DNA of 64,000 bases. Source: Tyto alba (taxonomy: Eukaryota; Chordata; Aves; Strigiformes; Tytonidae). A program made the translations under genes and the position numbers. This document shows positions 1-11,300 of the stretch, piece after piece; position 1 is the first letter of the stretch, and the number at the start of each line of letters is the position of its first letter. Location: NCBI RefSeq assembly GCF_018691265.1, contig NW_024881278.1, positions 558,001 to 622,000 on the forward strand. The letters are read 5' to 3'. The notes beneath the pieces were generated by a model. It saw nothing but the letters and a program-made list of their open reading frames with translations. It was not told the DNA's origin and did no database searches.

Positions 1-1600
1 AGTGTCACGCAGCTGGGAGTGTGGTGAAGATTGGGACCTTTGCAGCCAGGAGATGACATGTTGATAGCAAAATCCTCAGCTCAGAAAGTATCTCCTTTCT
101 TCCTGCAAACATAAAAGGACAGAATTAAGGTTGAGCTTTCTGACCTTCAAGTTTTTGACTTCTGTTCTCACATTACAGCAGCAGCAAATCCTGTTGCATG
201 GAGCAGAAATCTATCTGTCTGTATATGCACTATTTCAAACTCTTTGCTGCGTAAGCTGTTCCAGACTTGATCAGAAACAAGGCTGCTGATTAACAACAGA
301 ACTGGGAAACTTCTTTAGTATTGTGTTCTCCCCGCCCCGCCCTCCATTTTTTAGTTTTCACATTGAGCTGCTGAAGCTTAAGTCTGCCAGTTAATAGTGT
401 TTCTAGCTTTTTACCTTAAGGTATTTCCCTTTGTCTGATTTCCTGTGTATCTCTAAAATGCTTCTGTATGTACAGAGTGCTCTGCCTTCTTTCTGACGTT
501 AAGAAAAGTTTTCCTCTCATCTTGGGAGAAGGTTAGAAGGACAGGCAACAACACACTCATTTTCGCCAAATAAGTAGAGGGTATTAAATGGTAAAAAAAG
601 GCCAATGGCATTTTTTTTTTTTTATCATTCATACCAACACTTCTGTACAAAGGAGTTGAATCATGCTTCCATTTACGCTGATGTAGATAATAAAGTCCTT
701 GACAGTTTTACAGCACTGTATATTTATTACAAGTGGCATAATTAGAATGGAGTATATTAAATAGTTTGATCATTATAACTTTCTGCAGTTCTTGTGATTA
801 TAGCATCTTTTAGGTATTTTAATCTCTTTTTAATGTGTTTTAGACATTGAACTCTCTGAGGCAAGGACTGCTACTGTAAGCACAGCACCGAGTGTAACGG
901 ACCCCAGTGTTAGGAAGACCCTTACGTGCTACCTCAGTAGCAAAGGACTAAAAGTAGGGTTTGGAGAAGGTTTGGAAAGCACTTCCTGGTGCCCTGACAG
1001 CTCACTGGGTTATGGGCTTCCTTTGAAGGTCTCTTCTGAGCTTTCCCTCCAACTCCATTGAGGCAGAACTAAGCTCTGCTTGTTTTTTAGATTGTTGTCA
1101 CCCAAAAGTTGCATCTCCAGGACCAAGCAAGTTAGCATAGCTCAAGACCTGGAGAAAAATGGTTTCTACAGAGGGCATTGCCATGCTGAGGCGGGTTGTT
1201 TTTCAAATCTGTTGTCTATTTCACATGCCAATTTATCAGACAAATGTATTGTCGTAACAAGCGACAAGGTCGCCACCACCTACCAATTTTTGATGGTTTA
1301 CGTGACCTTTAGCAACCGGAGACCTCACAAATCTCAACCCTTTGTGCAGCAAAGGCAGCTAGCTTTAGGCCTTTTAAAAGGACGCAGTGAAGTCAGTTTG
1401 GGTTTAGAGGCACACGACTCTTCTAAAACCCAGAAACAGCGGGAATGCCTGCTCTCCCGGGAACTTGTGTGGCTTGCTCTGATTCAGAGCTGTCCTTTTG
1501 TGTTTCCAGCCTAAACGCAGCAGCAGTGCGGCTGTGAGCGGTAACTCGCGCAAGGAGCTGGCGTTACTGCCTCGGGTGGCTTCCCTGGCTGTCCCTGCGG
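1..1600. other. Upstream flank of ATL2, no gene recognised
   Basis: AT-rich single-copy-looking DNA. Open frames here are short and resemble no protein I know. I see no transposon ends. An A-rich/T-rich stretch near 585-625 is simple sequence. The upstream neighbour of ATL2 is not visible. Confidence 0.5.
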
Positions 1601-2166
1601 CCCAACAAAGGTCCAAAAGGGAGGTGAGGGCGCTGGGAAGGTGGATGCCACCAGGTAGCCTGAAGGGCTGGGCCTGGCGGCACGCTGCCGCCCGCCTGCT
1701 TCTTCCTCGTGCGCGCCACGTGCCGGGAGCAGCAGGCCCACGGCGAGCGGGGAACCCTGGAGGGGCGCTCACCCCCAAGTGCTCCGTGCGGCCCCGGGGC
1801 CCCTGCGCCTGCCGCGCAACCTCCCTCCCCGTGCCCCGAACACCCTGCCGCCCTCGCTCCTCTCGCCGGAGCCCCGAGCGCCGCACGCCATTCCGGCAGC
1901 GGTGTCGCGGGCCGTGAGGGGGGCGGCAGGACCCGGGGGGGGTGTGGGGGGTGTGCGGGGTGTGCGTGTCCTTCCCGCCGCAGCGAGAGGCTCCCACACC
2001 GCGCGGGACTTCGCCTCCCCGCTCGGGCGGAGGGGGCACTCGCTCCCAGTGCTGGCGGGGGGGGGGGGGGGTCTCCTCGCTTCTTCCTCTTACCCCGGCG
2101 CCCGCGGTCCCCGCGGCGCCTCCCCGGTAAAGGGGCGGGCGGGCAGGCGCGGGCCTAGGGCTGCCC

Positions 2167-2176
2167 GCGCATGCGC
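2167..2176. promoter_or_regulatory. NRF1-type site GCGCATGCGC
   Basis: A perfect 10-base palindromic NRF1 consensus lies 127 bases upstream of the ATL2 start codon inside the CpG island. The assignment is by motif only. Confidence 0.6.
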
Positions 2177-2266
2177 GGCCCCACCCCGGGCGAGCGACTC
2201 GGGGGCGCTAGGACCCGGCGTGCCCGCGCGCCGCTGCCGGGCGATAAAGGTCTCGCGGCGGAGCTC

Positions 2267-2274
2267 TGACGTCA
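2267..2274. promoter_or_regulatory. CRE/ATF palindrome TGACGTCA
   Basis: A full 8-base cAMP response element lies 29 bases upstream of the ATL2 ATG. Its first three bases also form the in-frame stop upstream of the start codon, which fixes 2303 as the translation start for this exon. Confidence 0.6.
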
Positions 2275-2302
2275 CGGCGAGTTAATTTTAAACCCGGACA
2301 AG

Positions 2303-2363
2303 ATGGCGGAGAGGGACGCGGCGTGGCGCACGGGTCCGGCCCGCCAACGGCCTGACCTGGCAG
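2303..2363 (+). CDS. ATL2: ATL2 exon 1 (coding part)
   Basis: Encodes 20 residues starting MAERDAAW plus the first base of a glycine codon, then donor GTAACG. It is shorter than the corresponding human N-terminal segment and lacks its Arg-rich stretch. The 5' UTR boundary is not determinable from sequence. Confidence 0.85.
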
Positions 2364-5300
2364 GTAACGCGTCCGTCCTCCGCTTCCTCCTCCTCCTCCG
2401 GGCGGGCGGCGGCGGGGCTGGCGGCGGGGCTGCCCGCGGGGCCGCCCGCGGGACCTGTTGGCAGGCGGCGCCGGGGGAGGCCCCGGTGCCTTCCCCCACC
2501 CCCCCCAAAATGGCGGGGGCGGCTGCCAGCCCCGCCACCCGCCCTGGAGGGGCGGCGGGGGGAGCCGGCGCGGCGGCCCCCGCGCTCGGCCCGCGGCTCC
2601 CTCCTGAGCGCTGTCACCCCGCTCTCCCTGCGCGGCCCGGGGCCTCCCGCTGGGCGGGCGGGGGCGGCGGTGAGTGCGGCCTGGGGGCGCCGGTCGGTGA
2701 CCGGTGACCGGTGACCTTATTCCCCGCTGCGGCGGGGCCGGGCCGCCGCCCCGCCCCGCGTAGGAGCCGGGGGGTGCGGGCCGGGATGCGGCTGGTGCCG
2801 CCCGAAGGGTGTCTGCTTCCTTGGAGCCACGGCCACCCGCGAAGGGAGCAGCTCCGCGAAGGAGGTGGCCGGTCCGGCGCGCTCCGCCGTCAGTGCTGTT
2901 AGCTGGTGGTGATGGGACACGTTTCCGTCTTGGTGTTTAGCCTCAGGTGTGCCGGAGTCTGCGCAGTGTATTATTTAAAACACGGTTATTTCTCAAGAGT
3001 AGCTTAAAAGCTGAGAGCTTGTAACGCTCCCTGCCATACTCTGCCTGAGGGGGGTGGACCTTGGACTTATGAGGGCTGTATTGACTCGAACGCTAAGTTG
3101 AATCGCGTGAAGTTTTTAGCACTGCACTAGAGCACCGAACTATTTGAATGTCTTTGTTGTGTAGCTCCATTTGGAAGCAGAATGGTTGGACTGGGCACAA
3201 TTAAACAAAGTCTAGCAGATGCCATGTGCCTCTGTTGGTTTCAGTTGCTTCATTTGCAAGCCAACTAGAGGCTGGGAAATCTAACCGCACTACAAACTGG
3301 CAGGTGCGGAGTGGCTACTGAATTTTTTTGTAGGGAGGACAAGGCAATGCTTCTGAGCATGTGGAAATGTTTGATTGTGTTTGGCAGCATTGCAATTTTA
3401 ATAATTGAAGAGTCCAGAGATTGAAATTGAGGCTATGATGCTGCTTCACTGCTTGGGTACTGGTTTCTCCCTCCTTAGCACTGCTGAACTTTGATTGTTC
3501 TGTGTGTTTTCACCACTACGTAGTTTAATAATCTCAAAGCATTAGATTATTGCATAACTTTCTCAGTGTCATAGAAGCACCAGTGCACCTGTAACAAATG
3601 GCCTTTAAGGTAGCTGCGTCATCATTAGCAGTGGAAACATGCACATGACACTGTTAAGTTGGTTGTGTACTTTAGGCATGGAGCAACTTAATTGATAGGG
3701 TTTGCTAGGGTGCCTGCCTGCAGAAGAGCTTTCTGTACCGTGAAATGAAGCAGAGTGGTAGATTGGAATAGTTACAAGAGAAATGCAACAGGAGAGGCCT
3801 ATAACTCCTGTACCATTACTAAGTGTTGCTTAACATCTGTTATGCTCTAGCTTGCCTTAAAGTCGCTTAAGATGTTACAGTTCCTTCTCAAGTAGCTCTG
3901 TGGTGTTTCAAACTAGAATTCTTTTGAAAGCAGGGAGTGGGGTTGAGGAAAGCTGTATTATAGCTGTATTATTTCCTTTTCATGTTCACCTGCCTGCAAC
4001 TTAAAAGACATTTCTGAAATAGTTCTAGAGCACAAGAGTTTTACTCGAACTATCATAAAAGCATTCCTTTAAATACGGCAGCCTCTCCTGGTTTAGGAGG
4101 CCAGGCAGCTCTTGTTCATGTTGTATGGACAGGACTGCTTGAGCCAGGTCTTGCAGGAGCACTGGTACTTCTCAGGTGCCTTGTGCCAACTACAGTTCCT
4201 GTGTTTTGGTTAAGTACCAGTGATTAATATTTACCTACTGACTATAATAATAATAGCACCACTGACTGGAGCAAGATACTGTGATAGATGAGGAATTGTT
4301 TTCTCTTCTTATCCTAGTAAGAATAGGACACTACCTCAAGCTGGCTAGACTGGGTAAGAGTGAGCACTGTTGGAGGGGAGGAGGAGGGCTGGGGATTTTC
4401 CTCCAATGTAATAGAAGAACACTTATCTCCTGATGGCAGTATCCCATCCTCTCCAACTTTTGAGTTTTGCTCAACTGCAAAACCAGATGTAATAAGCAGA
4501 TGGAAATGCAGGTAAGTTCTGTGTTCTTGTTTTGGTAGTAAACTGCAGTGGTGTTAGTCTTCAGCACAAGCTGGATCTTAGGTTTCACTTCAGCACTATG
4601 ATAAAACTAGTTTTAATTTTGCGTCTTAGTAGACTGTAAAAGTTTCTAACTGTTTCCAGGACAGTCATAATGACAATTGTCAAGTTTTACTTCAAATCTC
4701 ACTTTTCTATGTAAGGTGAAGTTTAAATTGCTTTTGTTATTGCATTGCAGTCATGAACAAGCCCTGTCCTGGGGATGATTTTTGATATCCTAGCATGGCA
4801 GTCTTTGAATGGGAAGTCTTAAACTTTAAAATCGGACTGAATTGTTTTTTTTTGTTTTTACTGTTGCTGTGTGCTGTGCCTACCACGTGATCTGCAAGCT
4901 GCCAGTTGAGTGCATTTCTCCAACTTTTTGTGAAATCCTGCTTTAATTTCTCAAATTTACTGTACCAACCATTACTATTTTAAGGTTTTGTCTTTAATCT
5001 CAACTACCTAAGGTGAACAAGGCACAAAAGTATTTTCTAAGCTTCAGCATAGGCAGGCTTGCTGTATTTGTCATTTGTAAACAGCTGAAAGTCGTCAGAA
5101 CTACTGATATGCATTGGTTTTCAAGACTTTATTCCTCCTGGAGAACGATTCGGTTTCTTTCTCAAAACATTTTCAGCAACCTGAACTTCTTGAGATGTCC
5201 TGGAGGAAAGATGGAGGTAGTTTTCCTTGGTTTTGGAAGGTTGTTCTTGACTTGAAGAATACCATCTCATCCTATAGCTGATTCCGAGGTCACAGTGCTG

Positions 5301-8300
5301 TGTAGGGAGTTGATTCACACGAATGCATTTGTGGAGTTAGGATTTGTATCTGAAACACTAGAACAAACAGATGAGCAGGTTTGAAATATATGTGAAAACA
5401 TTGCTCAGATTGATGTCTGCTATTTCAGTTAGCTGCAAAGAAATGACTGATATGAAATGTGTAATGTCTGTTAGGACAAGGATTATAATCAAGTCATTTC
5501 TAGCAACAAATTAATATGTAATAGGGACTAATGTTTGGAGAGCGTTGGTAGCTAACTTGTCTGACCTTTAACTTCTGTTTATTTCTGAAATAATATATTT
5601 TGTGTAGTATTCATTTCCAGGAAAGCAACGTTTTATGTGCTTGCTAAGCATGCTTTTTGAAACACATTCAATATAAAAGTCTGAGGAACTCGGAAGGCAT
5701 TTAAATTCAGAAGTTGATCCTCGACCCACTTAAGAAACCTGCAGTGAAGTCTGAGGAATTTGAAGATCTCTTTCCTCCCCCACTGTTAATTCTTATTTGA
5801 CTGAATTTATCTCTTAAGACTTGAAGGTAACACCCATTGTATTCTTTAGCTATATGAACGACTTACGGGGAGATGATCTAGGGTATGAATTAATGCTAGG
5901 CAAGTAACTACGTGTTGGGGTTTAACTGGAGTTCTCAAAGGAGCTTATTCTCCCTCTTTGCATTTGGGAGGGAGCATACATATGCCATTGTCATGCCATA
6001 GCTGGTAAATTTGCTTAATAAATTACTTCCATAGAAGGTTCTTTATGTGCTTACATATCCTCAAGCTAGCTAGTTAGTTTGTCTGGACTTTATTACTGAA
6101 TTCCAGCTGCTCCATGGGAATGTTACTCCTTGAAGTAATGAGACTACTTTGTATCTCATTCTAGTGTGAGAATAGCAGATCCTTGTGCTTGGTATGATCT
6201 GTGAAACTAACTAAGTCTCTTCTCCCTTTCCTATTAGGTAAACAGAAAAAATAGCTATGCTAATTTAAAAATGGTTAGTAGGTGCCTCCTCTTTAAGGTT
6301 GGAAAAACTTGAAGCGCAGTGTTTGACATCAAAGATGGTGTTACTGAGCCAGATTGCATCCAAGGTAGTCTGACAAAAGTTACCTGAGTAAATGCAGGTA
6401 GGCTGGGTATTGGATTTGATGCCAGCTCGATGAACTCGTGACCAGGGCTAATAGGAAATCAAATATAAGGTGAAAGAAGTCCATTTGGGCCTCTGCAGAA
6501 ATGATTTATGAAAGACCAGCTTTTAAAAGAATCGCCCTGCTCTTCTGTATTCTGGAGGAATAGATGCGGGAACTGTCACAGCTGTAAGGCAGTGCAAAGT
6601 ACCTTTTGGGAAAGGACTCACCTTGCAGCTTGGTTACTGGACCTCTATTTACAGCTTGTGTACAGTCTGAGGGATATTTTGATATGCTTTTGCTAGGAGG
6701 GGAGATGTCTCATCTAATATTTTTTTCTTGTTTTAGGTGTATTTTCAGCTTTATTTTCAGTGCAGACAATGAGCAAATGACTGATTGCGTTTTCAACCCT
6801 ACATACCAGTGATTTCTGCATGCCAAGGTGGAGTTTGTGTGCTACTGCAAGTCTTGGCAGGTTTCTCTTAAAAGACTGAAATAGAAGCCTAAACCTGGAA
6901 GGCAGTGGAGTTGAAGACTTGAACTAATAAAATATTTTACAGATTACAGACATGGAATGTAGAATGTAATTTCCAGTAAATTGATATTTGAGAATAGAAC
7001 TTAATTTGCTCTTATGCAGTTGTTGCTCAAGTGATATCAGAATCTGGAGTTAGTGTCAAATCATAATAAATTTTATTCACCATTGCCTTAGAGATAGTCA
7101 TGTTGAATTTACAAGTTCTTACTGGTCTCAGTAAAATGTCTGAAATGTCTTTTGAACGATGTGTTGTGCAATGATTCCAGGAAATCAAGGCGCTTTTTTT
7201 TTTTTTCCTACTTGGGTTAAAAATTATAGAAACCTGCTGGAGAACATGTGTCAACTGCTTGTACTGACATGTTAGGACTACTTGTGTGTTGTGCCTACTT
7301 GGGAAAGTTGTTCTCACCTCTTATCTTCTCAAACAGGGTGGTACTGCTGAGTGGAAGAGTAAGTGCAGTTATTTTAACTGTCTCCATAAACCCAATCCTG
7401 TGATACCACTGCCTGCAAACTTACATGCTATGTCTTATTCCCCTCCTCAACTCCTGCATTTTCAGCTCCTCAGGTAAATGTAAGAAAGGGTCTTCTGGCT
7501 TTTACTTGTGGCTGTTCATTTATCTTGGTCTGTGTAGTGTGATCTACTCAGGGAACCTTAAACAACTGGGAAATGAAGGGTACCATCTGTCAATCCTCTG
7601 CCTGTTATGGAAATCATTACAGGACAGATTTCAGGGGAGGAACAGTCACTCAAAGTATGTGAAATAGGCATGGAGGCAGAAGCTTGGCTTCCTTTGATGT
7701 ATTGCTTAGACATAAAATAGTAGTGAAAAGAACTGTGGTAGAAAATTAGGTTAAGGTTCTTGATAAAACTAAATCACTTTCATAAAACAAGAAGTCATCT
7801 TGCTTTTAAGAGAAATAATTTCTTAAATGCTTTGTAATTCTGAACTAATACTAGGGAATTGTTCTTGTTAATGACAGCAGTGTGATTCTAAACATGGCCT
7901 TAAAGCTGTCCTCAAGGCAATTATCACTTATCTTCCAAGCAAAGTCTTAAGCTTGTCATGGGGTTAAGGGAGGAAATGCAGTACAAAATGCTTAAAAGGA
8001 AATCTCTAACTGTTAGTATGTCAGACTTCCTAGTACAGAAATTGTTTGGAAAAGTGTGGTGAGTAATGCTTTTGAGGACTGAGGCACAGAACTGGGGTAT
8101 CTTCTAGAGCTAGTAGTACTGTAGAAATAAGTAGCTCCTGAAACCTTACCACATGTTATGCTCTGAGATTTAAAAGGCAAAAAGAATTTTAAAATAACAC
8201 TGGTAGGAGCATTAAGAAATGCTGCTTCTGCTATCAAGCTTAATTTTTGCAACGGGAGAATTAACATCCTCTCCACAATGAACATTTAGATAGCAGATGT

Positions 8301-11300
8301 GATTAAATACTTGTGGAACTTTCAGGTGCTACTAGGAATCCTACTGGTTAGAGAAGCCCTTTAAGGTGCAATCTGGTGACTTTTAAAGAGGTAGGAAGTT
8401 GGCTTGTGATAGACCGAGTGTTATTCTTAGAGTCTCACTCTAATGACTGAGTTGCAGACACATCACTATTTCATTAATCAAATATCAATCTGAGCTGTTT
8501 TGTTGTCTAAATTGTTGTTGACATATTTCTGTAGTGCATTAGAACTGACTAGATCAAGCTTTTGTGAGCTTTAAAGAGCAGTACATTGCTATCCATCTTG
8601 TTTGGGTTAATCTTCTAAACTTCAACTTTTCTCCCCAGTGTTTGTCCTCTATACACTGTAAGGAAAGATTTCATGGATCCACAGAATGAGGATACTAAAT
8701 ATGATCTACAAAGACGAAGCTATTGGTTGGAGTTAAACATACAGTCTTCAGACAGTTGTATTTCCCTTTTCCTTCTCTACTCAAATGAAAGATGGATATT
8801 AAACCATTTGTAGTCTCAACATACGGTATGGGGTGCTGTCCTGTAGAAAAGCAGTTAGATTGGTTAGATGTATTCAGACTAGTCAGAGAACTTGATGTAA
8901 AGAGAAGTAGTAACCAGCTCCCCTTCTGTTCCTTTCAGAAGGATGATGTGGATTGCCTTACCTCTGGGATTACTCTCTTCTTTTTCCCCTCAATGCTATA
9001 CTTACCACTAGGCTTGACTGGCCAGCAGCCATTAGTGTACACATAATAATGGCATTTGCTGTCCCAGGGAAATGCTGTTAGGACTCATGTTTTGCTAGCA
9101 GTTGCTGAGGTTTCCGTGGTAGCAAGTGTTGTGAACAATGTTAAATAAGCTTAGGTAAGTCTTGAGCCCTTTGAACTGATATGAAGGTGCTTGTGTGGGA
9201 CTGAGCTACTGAAGTGCGTTTTACAGTGTTTGTGACAACTGGTAATTTTTGAAATCAAAATTCTTCTAGTCTTTAGTAGAGATGGGTTTTAGCAGGTACG
9301 GTGTATTCTTCAGGAACGTCCAAGGGAATGCTTCTCTAGTGCCAAGCTCACAGTCTTCCCACCAGGTACACTTCCTCGTCTGTTATTGACAAAACTGAAA
9401 CTAGTGTTAATCTCCATTTGCAAAGGAAGGAAACCTTGTGAAGTGGAGGTTACCAAATGTGTTGGCTAGCCCAGTCTAACTCTGAATGCTTTCAGATACA
9501 GACGAATCCTTGGCGACACGATCCAACCCAGTTACAGGCCAGTTGTCTACCCATCTTTGCAGTGTTACCACATCACTAAGTCAGTCTCCATGTGAACACA
9601 CATCTTAACTGTACTTGTGAGTTCTGAATCTGGAGAAGTTTTCCAGCTTAGCTAGGTCGTAGTCAGAGCTGAAATTTTTTGGAGCTGGTGCCTAGTCAAG
9701 CAGCTTGCACTTTCCCCTCATTTGTGTTGGTGCGGCTGTTTCTAGAGGCTGTAGAGTGTATAGCACATCGTGTTGTGTTTGTTCAATATAAGTTGGTGCC
9801 TGGACCTAGGACAGTGGTGCCAACACAGAGGGCAGCAGTCCTGCACTGTTCAGCAGTACAGCTGAACTGACCCTATGCCCTTGCAGGTAAAGCTGTGTAG
9901 CTCTGCTTTTTGTTCGTGTTCAACTCTAGTGCTTATTGGACTCTTACGGGGTGATAGCTTGAAGACAACTGTTCATATTGGATTGCTTTGTCTGCTGGTT
10001 TGTTTAGCTGACTTGACTCTCAGCAACATTGGATATGTGGCAAGATTAGCAGGAAAGGCAGTGTGGCACTGTACTGTGTGGTGCTGGAAATGGGAAAGAG
10101 TCTGAGAGCCCTTGTGTGAGTGCATGGTTAAGACTCTGCTACTGAAACAGGCTTGAAGAGGTAGCAGGGGAGAGAGGAGGAGGCAGTTACTGGCACTGTC
10201 CTGTTGGCAGAATAGGTGCACTTTGAGCTGTTGCCTTAGCAAGGGACTTTTGTGCAGAAGCAACAATGATGCCTGGCAGAGACTCAGAAGTTGCTGAGAG
10301 TAGATGTGTGGCACTGATGTGTATAGACATGGTTAGGTGCTTAGGCCATTATTATGAGTTAATTGTAGGAAAGTGATATGGCAGTCCAGGCCTCTTTCTC
10401 TGTGTGCTTAGAAGCAGGGTCTGTGGTAAATAGTACTTTTGTTGTAGCTGTGTGAGAAAAATCTCTTCTAGGGGAGATAAAGTGAACACATGCAAAATGT
10501 GATTTGTTTTTTTGGTTTAAATTCTTCTTAAATGTGACTTATGTGAGGCTTTTTTCCTGTTTTGATTCACATTGATCTGAGCATTAATTGTGTTGGCACG
10601 TGTGTTTCCCCTGGTCACATTTCTCTCTTGTCTTCTGGGTTGGTGACAGTACCAGGTTAAGAACAGTTGAGAAGGGAGAGGGAGGATGAATTGAAATATT
10701 CCATTAAGGTGTCTGAAGGTAGTTACTGTATCAGTTTTGCTAGCTAGGTGATCTAGAGAAGATAGGTTAAAGTAAACCCAGTCTTTCCCTGTACTGCTCT
10801 TTATTCTTTGAAATGAAATGTAGAACTTTTTATTAAAACAATTATGGTGTTCGGTGCTGGAAAAGCTGGATGGGAGGCTTTCTTAGCTACTGGTACTTAA
10901 AGGGAGGTGGGAAGCTGAGTGCAGACTGGATGTTGGACTAAAAGATCACTTTTGCTTAGAAGCTTCAGGTTGTTAGAAGCATGGTTTGATTAAAAAGGAA
11001 AAATTAAAGCCTCTTTTGGTTTGCTCTGTTTCCTTAAACCTGTTGGTGTTCTTGACTGACAGCTTGTTTATCCTGGAAATGAGTATGAAAACAGGACCTT
11101 TAGCATAGTTCCCTGTACAGCAAAAGTAAGCACTTGCTTTGCTTGCTGCTCAGCTCTTCTGTGGCCAAGGTACAGATGCAGCTGGGTGACTAAACCTATT
11201 CTGGCTGCTAATCTAAAGATCAAACATGGACTAATTGCAGTTCACATCTCTTGCCTTATTCTTTTCTTCCTATCCTTCTCACTCAAAATCTTGGTTTGGG

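Larger units (their letters stand above)
1640..2920. promoter_or_regulatory. CpG island promoter of ATL2
   Basis: The base composition changes abruptly to very GC- and CpG-rich DNA from about 1640 to 2920, covering the first exon of ATL2. The island contains an E-box CACGTG (1717-1722), G-run clusters (1916-1960 and 2057-2071), an NRF1-type palindrome (2167-2176), a full CRE (2267-2274) and a YY1-type AAGATGGCGG over the start codon. I see no TATA box close to the start, so this looks like a housekeeping dispersed promoter. Long open frames on both strands here are a by-product of GC content. Confidence 0.85.

Noticed and set aside
1404..2285. Several long overlapping open frames on both strands (up to 211 codons)
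   Set aside because: They lie inside a CpG island, where stop codons are rare. The products are Arg/Pro/Gly/Ala-rich with no domain, and frames on both strands overlap.
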